Assembly: GCA_028292485.1 (NCBI GenBank)
Contig: JAQGMG010000017.1
Span: 1 to 64,000 of the forward strand
Direction of reading: 5' to 3'
DNA: 64,000 bases
DNA from: Rhodocyclales bacterium
GTDB taxonomy: Bacteria; Pseudomonadota; Gammaproteobacteria; Burkholderiales; Rhodocyclaceae
The translations under genes were made by a program, and so were the position numbers. This document shows positions 1-8,841 of the stretch, in pieces (position 1 is the first letter of the stretch; the number at the start of each line of letters is the position of its first letter). The notes under the pieces are model-generated. The model was not told where the DNA came from and made no database searches. It saw only the letters and a program-made list of their open reading frames with translations.

Positions 1-2
1 GC

Positions 3-290
3 TGCAAACCCGCGCCCTGCCTGGCTCTGCAAGCACTGAAGCTCTCTGGCAAAGCGCTCAACCCACCCGCCCCGCTTCCCACCTCAGACCCCCGCCACCA
101 ACGCAGCGAAGAGGCAGAATTATGGGCGCTTACCGAAGAAGCGTCAAGAGCATTCTGGCATCTACCGCAAGATTCCAACGATGCGTGCTCAAGCCTGATC
201 CGCTTAGCATATGGAGGGAGCGCTTACCGTGACATATTCACGTTTTGCGTTAATATCGAACAAAATCCAACACAGGGACTCGGCACGTGA
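3..290 (+). CDS. C-terminal end of an unidentified protein upstream of mshL (partial)
   Basis: An open frame runs in from the left window edge and ends in a TGA that overlaps the GTG start of mshL (GTGA at 287-290). The same kind of 4-base overlap joins other genes of this operon. About 95 residues are visible, with an acidic helical stretch (EEAELWALTEEASRAF) and two cysteines near the end. I recognise no family. Being first in line before the secretin, it may belong to the same pilus operon. The overlap is the main support, because the start lies outside the window. A chance open frame cannot be excluded. Confidence 0.5.
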   Translation, partial: CKPAPCLALQALKLSGKALNPPAPLPTSDPRHQRSEEAELWALTEEASRAFWHLPQDSNDACSSLIRLAYGGSAYRDIFTFCVNIEQNPTQGLGT

Positions 291-2080
291 AGTTGTGGAC
301 ACCTCTTGGCCTGCTGCTATCTACTTTGCTGCTGACTGCATGCGCTACCAAGAATGGCGTGCAACTGGATACGGATCATCATTTGACTTCGCCTCAGGCG
401 CAGCAGACCTCTTCGGCCACACGTGACATCCCTGCCCCGGTTCAACAGGGTTACAGCCTGCCTCCGCCCCGTTCTCAGGCGAAGCCTGAAACCTATTCCG
501 TCGTCGTTAACAATGTTCGCGTACAGGATCTGCTCTTCTCTCTTGCAAGAGACGCAAAGGTCAATGTGGACATTCATCCCGGGTTGACCGGCACGGTCAC
601 GCTGAACGCCCTGGATCAAACCTTGCCGCAGCTGCTGAGCCGCATTTCCAAGCAGGTGGACATGCGTTTCGAGTTTGACGGCGACAACCTCACGGTGATG
701 CCTGACTCCCCTTTTCTGCGCACCTATCGTATCGATTACGTCAACATGTCGCGCGACACATCGGGCACGGTAGCCGTCTCGAGCCAGATTGCGACCGCAG
801 GTACGAGCGGTGTCGGTAGTAACAGTAGCAACAGCGGCTCGGGCACTACGGGCAATAGCTCCAACACCTTGATCACGAATACAGCGCGCAATCACTTCTG
901 GGACACCTTGATCCAGAACATGAAAGATTTGCTGCGCGAGACAGACAAGATATTTCCAGACGGCGCTGCTGAAAAAACCGTGGAAACCACCACCCAGGGC
1001 GGAACGACCACAACGTCGGTCAGGGCAAGCAAGCCCGATGACCTGTTGTCACGCAGCGCAGACACAGAAAAGAAGTCAACACAGGTGGAGAAGACCGTCA
1101 CCTTCCGTGAAGCGGCATCGATCATTGCCAATCCGGAAGCTGGCGTGGTTTCGATACGCGCCACGGCACGCCAGCATGAAAAAGTGCAGGAGTTCCTCAG
1201 TCAGGTCATGAATAGCGCGCGGCGCCAGGTACTCATCGAGGCAACCATCGCCGAAGTCGAGCTTTCACAGAATTACCAGCAAGGCGTTGATTGGCGCGCG
1301 CTGAATGTGTTCGACACAGGCGCGCGCATCATCCAGAGCGCCGTCGGAGGCATCACCGGCCCTAGTTCAACCCTGCTTGAAGTGGGCTATGACTCAAGCG
1401 GCGGTAATTTCAAGAGCTCGCTGAAATTCCTCGAGTCTTTCGGCAACGTCAAGGTGCTATCCAGCCCGAAAGTCAGCGTGCTGAATAACCAGACGGCTGT
1501 TCTGAAGGTCGTAGATAACGTCGTCTATTTTACGGTCGAACAAAATCTTGTCCGCGGAAATGGCACCACAACACAGGATCTTGCAACCTTCACAAGCACG
1601 ATACATACGGTTCCAATCGGACTGGTCATGAACGTGACGCCGCAAATCGGCGAGAGTAATTCCATATTGCTGAATATCCGGCCCACCCTCTCGCGCACAG
1701 TAGGGGACGGCGCAATCGACCCCAACCCGGACCTCAAGAGGGAAGGCATCGTCAACCGCATTCCCATTGTGCGATCACGCGAAATCGAATCCATCCTGCG
1801 CGTCAACAGCGGCAATATCGCCGTGATGGGCGGGCTCATGGAAGACCTGTTGAACAACACCGATGACACCGTCCCCGGCCTCTCGAGAAGCCCGATATTT
1901 GGCGGTCTCTTCGAAAATCGCAACGACACCAAGCGGAAAACCGAGTTAGTCATCTTCATTCGCCCCACCGTCATTCGCGAAGGCGATACAAATGTCGATA
2001 TCAGCGATTTGCCGGGCTCGACCTTCTTCAATACCCCGCGGGGCATGCCTGGTCCGGCCACGCTCGGAGGCGGGCGATGA
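287..2080 (+). CDS. mshL: MSHA-type pilus secretin MshL
   Basis: This is an outer-membrane secretin, the ring through which the pilus leaves the cell. The 597-residue product begins with a lipoprotein signal (LLTAC, lipidated Cys19) after a GTG start. An N-terminal secretin/TonB short-domain-like region follows (VNNVRVQDLLFSLARDAKVN). A Ser/Gly/Thr-rich linker lies at about residues 165-200, with N-domain and secretin-core sequence after it (SSPKVSVLNNQTAVLKV, VTPQIGESNSILLNIRPT). The C-terminal core contains VPGLSRSPIFGGLF and ELVIFIRPTV, typical of the secretin family. It is the first complete gene of the operon and overlaps mshN by ATGA. MshL is preferred over PilQ or GspD because mshN, mshE, mshG and mshI follow it. 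Confidence 0.93.
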   Translation: MKLWTPLGLLLSTLLLTACATKNGVQLDTDHHLTSPQAQQTSSATRDIPAPVQQGYSLPPPRSQAKPETYSVVVNNVRVQDLLFSLARDAKVNVDIHPGLTGTVTLNALDQTLPQLLSRISKQVDMRFEFDGDNLTVMPDSPFLRTYRIDYVNMSRDTSGTVAVSSQIATAGTSGVGSNSSNSGSGTTGNSSNTLITNTARNHFWDTLIQNMKDLLRETDKIFPDGAAEKTVETTTQGGTTTTSVRASKPDDLLSRSADTEKKSTQVEKTVTFREAASIIANPEAGVVSIRATARQHEKVQEFLSQVMNSARRQVLIEATIAEVELSQNYQQGVDWRALNVFDTGARIIQSAVGGITGPSSTLLEVGYDSSGGNFKSSLKFLESFGNVKVLSSPKVSVLNNQTAVLKVVDNVVYFTVEQNLVRGNGTTTQDLATFTSTIHTVPIGLVMNVTPQIGESNSILLNIRPTLSRTVGDGAIDPNPDLKREGIVNRIPIVRSREIESILRVNSGNIAVMGGLMEDLLNNTDDTVPGLSRSPIFGGLFENRNDTKRKTELVIFIRPTVIREGDTNVDISDLPGSTFFNTPRGMPGPATLGGGR

Positions 2081-3327
2081 GCCTGCTGATAGACGCCCTG
2101 AAACAAGCCGAGGCCGCGCGGGCCCAGGCAAAGGGGGAGTCCCTCGAATCCCCTGAAGACGGGCTGGAACTGGAACCGCTGCCAACACACAGGGGCACAG
2201 CAACTCAAGCTACAACGGCTACCAACGCTCGCAGCGAAGCGTCGGCGCCCTTGCCATCGCGCGAACCGCGCCGTTCTCGCCCGGCCGGCCAAAGGCCCAA
2301 CGTTGTCGCAAGCGACGCTGCGCGCGAATTGTTTGAAGTCAAGCAACCCGCCCCGAATCGTTTGCCACTGATTCTGGCGGCGGTCGGCGTGCTGCTGTTT
2401 CTTTGTGGTGCCGGCTACGTCTGGTGGGCGATGCAACCGCATAGCAGTCTGGTGGGTCCGGCCTTGAATGCGGGTGCGAATACAAATATCCCCGTATCGA
2501 ATGCTGCGGATTCTCAAGCGCTGGCATCCATACCCTCGCCAGCGCCGAACACACCACCAGGCGCTTTGCCGCAAGAGCTCCAGACCTCGTCCGGCAGCGC
2601 CGTTGCCTCAGCCGAAGAGGCGGCACAGCGTCGCAGCCGACGCGAGATGTTCCGTGCCCCCGCATCCACCACCAAGCGTGCTGCAGAGACATCGCAGACG
2701 GATACATTGTCCACCGACAGCGCGCGACTGCAAATTCGCAGCGGGAATTCCAACACTTCGGATGCCAATGGCATTCAGGCCGCTTACACCGCTTTCCTCG
2801 AAGGCAACTACAGCGTTGCCCGCCAACGTTATCAGGAAGTCTTGCGCCAGGATCCGCGCAGCGTCGACGCAATGAATGCACTGGGTCTGATTGCCTGGCG
2901 CAGCGGGCAACCCGACGTAGCCGAACGCATGTTTCGCGCTGCGCTACATGCCGACCCGAAGGATGCGACCGCCATGGCGCAACTGGCATTGCTGTATTCG
3001 GAAGGAGACTCGACCGCGTCCGAGAGCCGCCTGCGCAATCTGATCGCCTCGCAACCTGCTGCGGCGCCTGCTTACTTTGCGCTAGGCAGTCTGTTGTCGC
3101 GGCAGGAGCGCTGGAGCGAAGCCCAACAAGCGCTGTTCCAGGCCTATACGCTCGACAGCGACAATCCTGATGTGTTGTTCAATCTGGCCGTCTGCCTTGA
3201 GCATCTTTCGCAGCCTACAGTGGCACGGCAGTTTTACGATCGCGCCTTGCAGGCAGCAGCGCGACGCCCCGCGGGATTCGACAAGAGCCTGGCCCAGGGG
3301 CGTTTGCTGGCTCTCGGAAGTCGCTGA
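2077..3327 (+). CDS. mshN: MSHA biogenesis protein MshN (TPR protein)
   Basis: This 416-residue, single-span inner-membrane protein has the short N-terminal motif MSLLIDALKQAEAARAQ that is shared by MshN, GspB and ExeB-type assembly factors. A hydrophobic segment at about residues 92-113 (LILAAVGVLLFLCGAGYVWW) anchors it. A low-complexity Ala/Pro/Ser periplasmic linker follows, then several tetratricopeptide repeats in the last 170 residues (NYSVARQRYQEVLRQDPRS, VAERMFRAALHADPKD). It probably works with the secretin and motor in pilus assembly. The start codon overlaps the mshL stop. The ATPase gene mshM, which usually lies between mshL and mshN, is not here. Confidence 0.87.
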   Translation: MSLLIDALKQAEAARAQAKGESLESPEDGLELEPLPTHRGTATQATTATNARSEASAPLPSREPRRSRPAGQRPNVVASDAARELFEVKQPAPNRLPLILAAVGVLLFLCGAGYVWWAMQPHSSLVGPALNAGANTNIPVSNAADSQALASIPSPAPNTPPGALPQELQTSSGSAVASAEEAAQRRSRREMFRAPASTTKRAAETSQTDTLSTDSARLQIRSGNSNTSDANGIQAAYTAFLEGNYSVARQRYQEVLRQDPRSVDAMNALGLIAWRSGQPDVAERMFRAALHADPKDATAMAQLALLYSEGDSTASESRLRNLIASQPAAAPAYFALGSLLSRQERWSEAQQALFQAYTLDSDNPDVLFNLAVCLEHLSQPTVARQFYDRALQAAARRPAGFDKSLAQGRLLALGSR

Positions 3328-3335
3328 GCACACTC

Positions 3336-5051
3336 ATGACATCCGGGTACAGGCTGCCGCTTGGGCAACAACTCATCAATCAGGGCATTCTCAGCGAAGA
3401 TCAGCTGCGTATCGCGCTGCACGAGCAGTCGCGCGCCAATGAACCTCTAGGCAAGTTACTCGTCAAGCTGGGCTTCGTCAGCGAAGTCACCTTGCGTGAT
3501 GCGTTATCGGCCTCGCTCGGTAAACAGGGCGTCGATCTCACCCACGCCATCGCCGGCCCTGAAGCGCTGGCGCTGGTACCTGAGGAGGTAGCCAAGCGCC
3601 ACCTGCTCCTCCCTTTGCTGTGGGAAGCAGACACGCATCGGCTCGTGGTCGCGATGGCCGATGTCGATGACATTGTCGCGCTCGACAAGCTGCGCGCGAT
3701 CCTGCCGGAAAACGCCGAGATCGAAACCTGGCTGGCGGGCGAGAGCGAAATCGAGCGCGCCATCGATCAGCACTACGGCTTCGAATTATCGATCGACGGC
3801 ATCCTGACAGAAATCGAAACCGGCGAAATCGACTATCGCTCGCTGGCCAGCTCGACCAATGAATACAGCCAGCCAGTCGTTCGTCTGGTCGACGCCCTGC
3901 TCTCCGACGCTGTAAAACGCGAAGCCTCCGACATCCACTTCGAACCGGAAGCCAGCTTCCTGCGCGTGCGCTATCGCATCGATGGCTTGCTGCGCCAGAT
4001 ACGCGTTCTGCACAAATCCTACTGGCCGGCAATGGCGGTGCGCATGAAGGTGATGGCTGCGCTGAATATTGCCGAAAGCCGGGCACCACAAGATGGGCGC
4101 ATTTCCCTGAACGTGCGTGGGCGCCCGGTCGACTTTCGCGTGTCGGCGCAACCGACACTGCACGGCGAGAACATCGTGTTGCGCGTGCTTGATCGCCAGA
4201 AGGGCATCGTTTCGCTGGTCGATCTCGGTCTCACGGATTCGCAGCTCGACATCCTGAAGCTGATGATCGCGCGTCCGGAAGGCATCCTGCTGTTCACCGG
4301 CCCCACCGGTAGCGGCAAGACAACGACGCTCTACTCCATTCTGAATCACATCAACAACGAGGGCATCAACATCATGACCCTCGAAGACCCCGTCGAATAC
4401 CCGATGGCGATGATCCGCCAGACATCCGTTTCAGAATCCACCAAACTCGACTTTGCCAACGGCATACGTTCGATGATGCGGCAGGATCCGGACGTCATCC
4501 TGGTAGGTGAAATCCGCGACGCAGATACCGCCGACATGGCCTTTCGCGCGGCGATGACGGGTCATCAGGTGTATTCGACGCTGCATACCAATTCCGCCAT
4601 CGGCGTCATCCCGCGCCTGCTCGACATCGGCATCCTGCCCGACATCATGGCCGGCAACATCATCGGGGTGGTCGCCCAGCGCCTGGTGCGCAAGCTCTGC
4701 TCGCACTGCGCCCAGGCGCGTCCGCCAGCGCCCTACGAGCTGCGCTTGCTGAGCCTGCCTGCAGAGCGTGGCGCAGCGGTGCTCTACGATGCGGTGGGCT
4801 GCGAGAAGTGTGATTTCCAGGGGTACAGAGGTCGCACCGCTATCATGGAATTGATGCGCATGGACGCCGATATCGACGAGTTGATCGCCCGCCGCGCCAC
4901 CATGCGCGAGTTGCGCAATGCGGCACGCGCGAAAGGGTTTCGTACTCTGGCGGAAGACGGCGTGCGGCGCGTGCTAGATGGCACGACCTCTCTTGACGAG
5001 CTGGCCCGCGTGGTCGATCTGACCGAGCGGATGTTCAGCGCAGAGATGTAG
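3336..5051 (+). CDS. mshE: MSHA pilus extension ATPase MshE (GspE/PulE family)
   Basis: This is the cytoplasmic hexameric ATPase that powers pilus extension (571 residues). The N-terminus carries a tandem MshEN-like module (residues 8-31 and 37-60), a fold that binds c-di-GMP in Vibrio MshE. The ATPase core has Walker A GPTGSGKTT (322-330), an Asp-box region and Walker B DVILVGEIRD (386-395), and a HTN-type histidine motif (STLHTN). Four cysteines (455, 458, 489, 492) form the zinc-binding CxxC pair typical of GspE/PilB. Unusually, both MshEN motifs begin PLG where the consensus has RLG. The gene lies 8 bases after mshN and before mshG. Confidence 0.95.
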   Translation: MTSGYRLPLGQQLINQGILSEDQLRIALHEQSRANEPLGKLLVKLGFVSEVTLRDALSASLGKQGVDLTHAIAGPEALALVPEEVAKRHLLLPLLWEADTHRLVVAMADVDDIVALDKLRAILPENAEIETWLAGESEIERAIDQHYGFELSIDGILTEIETGEIDYRSLASSTNEYSQPVVRLVDALLSDAVKREASDIHFEPEASFLRVRYRIDGLLRQIRVLHKSYWPAMAVRMKVMAALNIAESRAPQDGRISLNVRGRPVDFRVSAQPTLHGENIVLRVLDRQKGIVSLVDLGLTDSQLDILKLMIARPEGILLFTGPTGSGKTTTLYSILNHINNEGINIMTLEDPVEYPMAMIRQTSVSESTKLDFANGIRSMMRQDPDVILVGEIRDADTADMAFRAAMTGHQVYSTLHTNSAIGVIPRLLDIGILPDIMAGNIIGVVAQRLVRKLCSHCAQARPPAPYELRLLSLPAERGAAVLYDAVGCEKCDFQGYRGRTAIMELMRMDADIDELIARRATMRELRNAARAKGFRTLAEDGVRRVLDGTTSLDELARVVDLTERMFSAEM

Positions 5052-5062
5052 GCAGCGTCCAT

Positions 5063-6265
5063 ATGGCTATCTTCGCTTACCGCGCCATGGACACCTCCGG
5101 CCGCATCCTGCGCGGCGAGACGGAAGCGCTGAACCTCATCGATCTGGAAATGCGCCTCAAGCGCATGGAGCTCGACCTCATCACCGGCAAGCCGGCCCGC
5201 GCGCATGGCGGCTTCGGTGCGCCACGCATTCCACTGCGCGAACGCATCCATTTCTGCTTTCATCTTGAGCAACTGAGTCGCTCAGGCGTGCCGTTGATCG
5301 AAGCCCTTGCCGACTTGCGCGATTCAACGGAGAACCCGCGCTTTCGGCAGGTGATCGCGTCAATCGTGGAAAGCATCGAGGGCGGACGCAGCCTGTCGCA
5401 AGCCTTGAGCGAGCAGGGGCAAATCTTCGATCCGGTTTTTTGCGCGCTGATTCGCGCAGGCGAGTCCAGCGGCAATCTTCCCGACGTGCTGCGCGAGCTG
5501 ACCGAGTCGCTCAAGCGCGAAGACGAGCTGCGCTCCTTCCTGACCAAACTGATCATCTATCCCTCTATCGTGCTGACGGTCACGCTGGCGGCCGTCGCCA
5601 CATCAATGATCTTCGTCGTACCGCAACTCTCTCGTCTGTTCCAGAGCACGGGGCAAACACTGCCTTTGCAGACACGCATCCTCGTCGGCCTGTCCAACTT
5701 CCTCGTACACTTCTGGCCTCTCGTGCTCGTGTTCCTGGTGTCCGGCGCCATCGGCATGGCTGCCTGGATCCGGACGAGCCCCCGTGCCGCGCTACGCTGG
5801 GACCGGTTGAAGCTGTCGGCGCCGTTGGTAGGCGATGTGTATCGCAAGGTGATCCTGTCGCGGTTCGCTACTTTATTCGCGATGATGTATTCATCCGGCA
5901 TCGCCATCATCGATACGATCCGCGTCGCACAGGAGATAGTCGGCAACCGTGAAGTGCGCGATGCCCTGATTCGCGTGGAGCAGGCCATCGCCGAAGGACA
6001 GAATGTCACGGCAGCTTTTTCGTCAGCGAGACTGTTCCCGCCCCTCGTCATACGCATGCTGCGCGTTGGCGAGCACACGGGCTCACTGGATCAGGCGCTA
6101 AAGGGCGTCAGCTATTTCTACGAACGCGACGTGAAGGAATCCGTCGAGCGCTTGCAGACCTTGCTCGAACCGATGCTCACGATCGTGCTTGGAGCGCTAA
6201 TGTTGTGGGTCGCACTCTCGGTGCTCGGGCCGGTGTATGACATCATCACGAAGATGAAAACCTGA
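5063..6265 (+). CDS. mshG: MSHA pilus inner-membrane platform protein MshG (GspF/PilC family)
   Basis: This 400-residue polytopic inner-membrane protein forms the platform on which pilin subunits are added. It shows the two GspF repeats: a cytoplasmic helical domain (residues ~55-180) followed by hydrophobic spans (LIIYPSIVLTVTLAAVATSMIFVVP; FWPLVLVFLVSGAIGMAAW), then the second domain (KLSAPLVGDVYRKVILSRFATLFAMM) and a last span (MLTIVLGALMLWVALSVLGPVYD). Length and motif order match the family. It follows mshE after an 11-base gap, as expected for MSHA operons. The quoted stretches identify the family directly. Confidence 0.94.
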   Translation: MAIFAYRAMDTSGRILRGETEALNLIDLEMRLKRMELDLITGKPARAHGGFGAPRIPLRERIHFCFHLEQLSRSGVPLIEALADLRDSTENPRFRQVIASIVESIEGGRSLSQALSEQGQIFDPVFCALIRAGESSGNLPDVLRELTESLKREDELRSFLTKLIIYPSIVLTVTLAAVATSMIFVVPQLSRLFQSTGQTLPLQTRILVGLSNFLVHFWPLVLVFLVSGAIGMAAWIRTSPRAALRWDRLKLSAPLVGDVYRKVILSRFATLFAMMYSSGIAIIDTIRVAQEIVGNREVRDALIRVEQAIAEGQNVTAAFSSARLFPPLVIRMLRVGEHTGSLDQALKGVSYFYERDVKESVERLQTLLEPMLTIVLGALMLWVALSVLGPVYDIITKMKT

Positions 6266-6321
6266 GTAAAACCTGACTGAAGACCTGAACAAGAGCACGC
6301 ACACACAAGACCCACCGAGAC

Positions 6322-7863
6322 ATGCCCACCCGCTATCTTCACTTCATCAACCATGACGGCCTGCACTGCCACATCGTGCATCAGCGCGATGTGCAGCATG
6401 TGCACAGCTTCGCGGTCGGTGAGGAAGGCGTTGTTGCATTCGAGCTGTGGCTGCGGCATGCGGGCAACGGCTTGCACACCTTGCTGGCCGATGTGGCTGA
6501 CGAAGGTTTCCATCTCGAAAGCGTGCCGCGCGTCATGGGCCCCGACCGGCGTGCGCTCATCGCCCGCAAACTTGCGCAACATTTTTTCGGCTCGCCCTAC
6601 TCGACCGCCTTGTCGCTGGGCCGCGAGAAAACCGGCCGGCACGACGAGCGCCTGCTCTTTACCGCCGTTACGCGGCCGGCGCTGATCGAGCCATGGCTTG
6701 GCGCCCTGCGACGCGCGGAAGCCGCCGTTGCAGCGCTCTATACGGTGCCGTTGCTGACCGAAAAGCTGGTCAAGCAGATTTGTCCGGACAGCCCGCGTGG
6801 CCTGATCCTGCTGCTGTCGGACTCGGGCATCCGCCAGATCTATTTCGAACATGGGCGTCTGCGTTTTTCGCGCCTTGCGCAAGCACCGGAAGGCGCCTTC
6901 TCGCGCTGGGGACTCGATTGCCTGCGCGAAGCACAGAAGACCTATCAATATCTCAACGCGCAACGCTGGCTGCCGCGCGGCACGCCCCTGCCGGTACGCG
7001 TCCTTCTGTCGGCGCAGGACGCTCCCATCCTGCTTGAGGACCTGGCCACCAGCACGCAAGCTGCAGACAGTCTGGTCTTCCAGGCAGCGTCTCTGGAAAC
7101 ACTGGCCGCACAGCTTGGCGTCTCCTTGCAGCACGCACATTCCGACAGTCGCGACGTAATCATGCAATTGGCATTGCATGGCAACAGCACGGTTCAACTG
7201 GCGCCGGCTGGCGAACGGCGGTTCTACCGCATCTGGCAAGCGCGCTTCGCCATTCTTGTCGCGGGCCTGGTGGTACTGGTGGCCAGCAGCGTGCTGTCGC
7301 TCAAGTGGGCACTCGAAGCGCGCACCGAGCAGATCGAGGCCGACAGCCAGCGCAGCCAGGCTCGACTGCAGGAATCGCTGTATCAACGTCTGCTGTCGAC
7401 GCTGCCACAAATGCCAACCTCGCTGGATGCATTGCGCAGCACGGTCGACGGCATAGATCAGCTGTCCGCGCGCGTCACAGACCCGCGCCTGGCGCTGCAA
7501 TATCTCAGCAAGGCACTCGATGCTTTCCCCGACATCACGCTTGACGGCGTCGAATGGCAGGAAACCGACTGGAGCGAAGAGTCACGAACCGTTTCACCGG
7601 CTAGCGTTCCGGCCGACGCCCCACGCCAGTCCCTGACCGTAAATGCGTCGCTCGACATCGCCAGCGCAACGGACCCGCGCGCCGCCATATTGCGTGTGCA
7701 GGCTTTTGCCAATGTCCTGCGCGAGCAAAGCAAAGGCGATGTCGTCCTGATACAGCAGCCTTTCGATAGCGAATCCACCAAGACCCTCAGAAGCGAAGCC
7801 CAGAACGTCGGCAAACGCCCGGCCTTCCGCCTGCAACTCTCGCTGCCCGGGGGCAAACCATGA
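6322..7863 (+). CDS. mshI: MSHA biogenesis protein MshI (PilM/PilN-like)
   Basis: This 513-residue protein combines a cytoplasmic actin-like (PilM-type) region of about 300 residues, containing NHDGLHCHIVHQRDVQ and LILLLSDSGIRQIYFEHGRLRFSR, with a PilN-like second part. The second part has one membrane span at about residues 310-328 (FAILVAGLVVLVASSVLSLKW), a coiled coil and a periplasmic domain. This arrangement is that of MshI, which forms the inner-membrane alignment complex with MshJ. The assignment rests mainly on context and architecture. It overlaps mshJ by ATGA. The 56-base gap from mshG is the largest in the mshL-mshK stretch. Confidence 0.82.
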   Translation: MPTRYLHFINHDGLHCHIVHQRDVQHVHSFAVGEEGVVAFELWLRHAGNGLHTLLADVADEGFHLESVPRVMGPDRRALIARKLAQHFFGSPYSTALSLGREKTGRHDERLLFTAVTRPALIEPWLGALRRAEAAVAALYTVPLLTEKLVKQICPDSPRGLILLLSDSGIRQIYFEHGRLRFSRLAQAPEGAFSRWGLDCLREAQKTYQYLNAQRWLPRGTPLPVRVLLSAQDAPILLEDLATSTQAADSLVFQAASLETLAAQLGVSLQHAHSDSRDVIMQLALHGNSTVQLAPAGERRFYRIWQARFAILVAGLVVLVASSVLSLKWALEARTEQIEADSQRSQARLQESLYQRLLSTLPQMPTSLDALRSTVDGIDQLSARVTDPRLALQYLSKALDAFPDITLDGVEWQETDWSEESRTVSPASVPADAPRQSLTVNASLDIASATDPRAAILRVQAFANVLREQSKGDVVLIQQPFDSESTKTLRSEAQNVGKRPAFRLQLSLPGGKP

Positions 7864-8453
7864 TGCGCAAACGCCCCAATACATTCGCCGGCCCGATCCT
7901 GCTAAGTCTCGCCCTGCTCGTTATCAGCGCCGGGCTGCTCTGGCTGGCACATGGCGCGCGTAGCAAAGCGATCACTGAACGCGTCAAGGCCAGTCAGCAC
8001 GCACGCGAAGCAACAGATCGCTACCGCCACACGGCGACGGACGAAGCCATCATCCGCGACACTATCGGCCGTTTCGATACGCTGCGTCTGGCCGGCATCA
8101 TCGGCCCCGAGCAACGCCTCGACTGGACCGACAAGCTGCGCACCATTCGCGACCGGCATCGCCTCCCCCAGCTCGATTTCGAACTGGCACCACAGCGCAT
8201 CGTCGGGCCACTGTCTGCTGCGGGCGACTATCAGCTCAGCGCCAGTCGCATGCAGATACGCGCCGGCCTGCTGCACGAAGGCGACTTCTTCGACCTCGTG
8301 AGCGAACTGCGCCAACCGACCAACGCCATCGTCGCACCACGCCGCTGCACGCTCACACCGTCCGCCGAACGTGCTGCACAAGGCATCAATCTGCGCGCAG
8401 AATGCACCGTGGAGTGGCTGACGGTCAGCGCCACGACGGGGGCAAAACCATGA
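7860..8453 (+). CDS. mshJ: MSHA biogenesis protein MshJ-like (PilO-like)
   Basis: This small bitopic inner-membrane protein (197 residues) has a short cytoplasmic N-terminus, one hydrophobic span at about residues 10-29 (GPILLSLALLVISAGLLWLA), a helical stretch and a periplasmic alpha/beta domain with the PilO-like phrase DFFDLVSELRQ. Its place between mshI and mshK, with 4-base overlaps at both ends, supports the MshJ role as partner of MshI. Sequence conservation in this family is low, so order and topology carry much of the call. Confidence 0.75.
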   Translation: MMRKRPNTFAGPILLSLALLVISAGLLWLAHGARSKAITERVKASQHAREATDRYRHTATDEAIIRDTIGRFDTLRLAGIIGPEQRLDWTDKLRTIRDRHRLPQLDFELAPQRIVGPLSAAGDYQLSASRMQIRAGLLHEGDFFDLVSELRQPTNAIVAPRRCTLTPSAERAAQGINLRAECTVEWLTVSATTGAKP

Positions 8454-8836
8454 TGCTTCGCTGCTGTGTTCTCACCATGATTCTTGTGTCATCCGGCGCT
8501 TTTGCAAAAGCAGCCAACGCAGACTCGCCTGCCGGGTTGGGCCGCCTTTTCGTCACGCCTCAGAAACGCGCCTTGCTCGATGAATTGCGTCACGGCAACG
8601 TCCGCATCGAGCCCACGCAACAGCTTGAGAATGTCCGCCTCGACGGCATCGTGCGGCGCTCCTCCGGCAAGCAAACGATCTGGATAAACGGGCAGAGCTA
8701 TAACGACCGTGCCCCTGTTACCCGCATGGATGAGAGTTCAGCACGGATCATTTCGGGGAGCAAAGCTGGCGTGGAATTGAAGGTAGGCGAATCGGCACGT
8801 TTGACACCAGAGTCCGCGGCACCCAAGGAGCCCTAG
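8450..8836 (+). CDS. mshK: MSHA biogenesis protein MshK-like periplasmic protein
   Basis: A 128-residue secreted protein starts at the ATG that overlaps the mshJ stop (ATGA). A longer reading upstream would lie inside mshJ. A cleavable signal peptide (MMLRCCVLTMILVSSGAFA) is followed by a small domain with LDGIVRRSSGKQTIWINGQ and GVELKVGESARL. These are the hallmarks of the GspB/PilP/MshK type periplasmic domain that contacts the secretin. Position after mshJ and before the prepilins fits mshK. Confidence 0.72.
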   Translation: MMLRCCVLTMILVSSGAFAKAANADSPAGLGRLFVTPQKRALLDELRHGNVRIEPTQQLENVRLDGIVRRSSGKQTIWINGQSYNDRAPVTRMDESSARIISGSKAGVELKVGESARLTPESAAPKEP

Positions 8837-8841
8837 ACGCC

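Noticed and set aside
211-426. A 71-codon frame at the start of mshL
   Set aside because: Overlaps the secretin start in another frame and has no ribosome binding site or domain.
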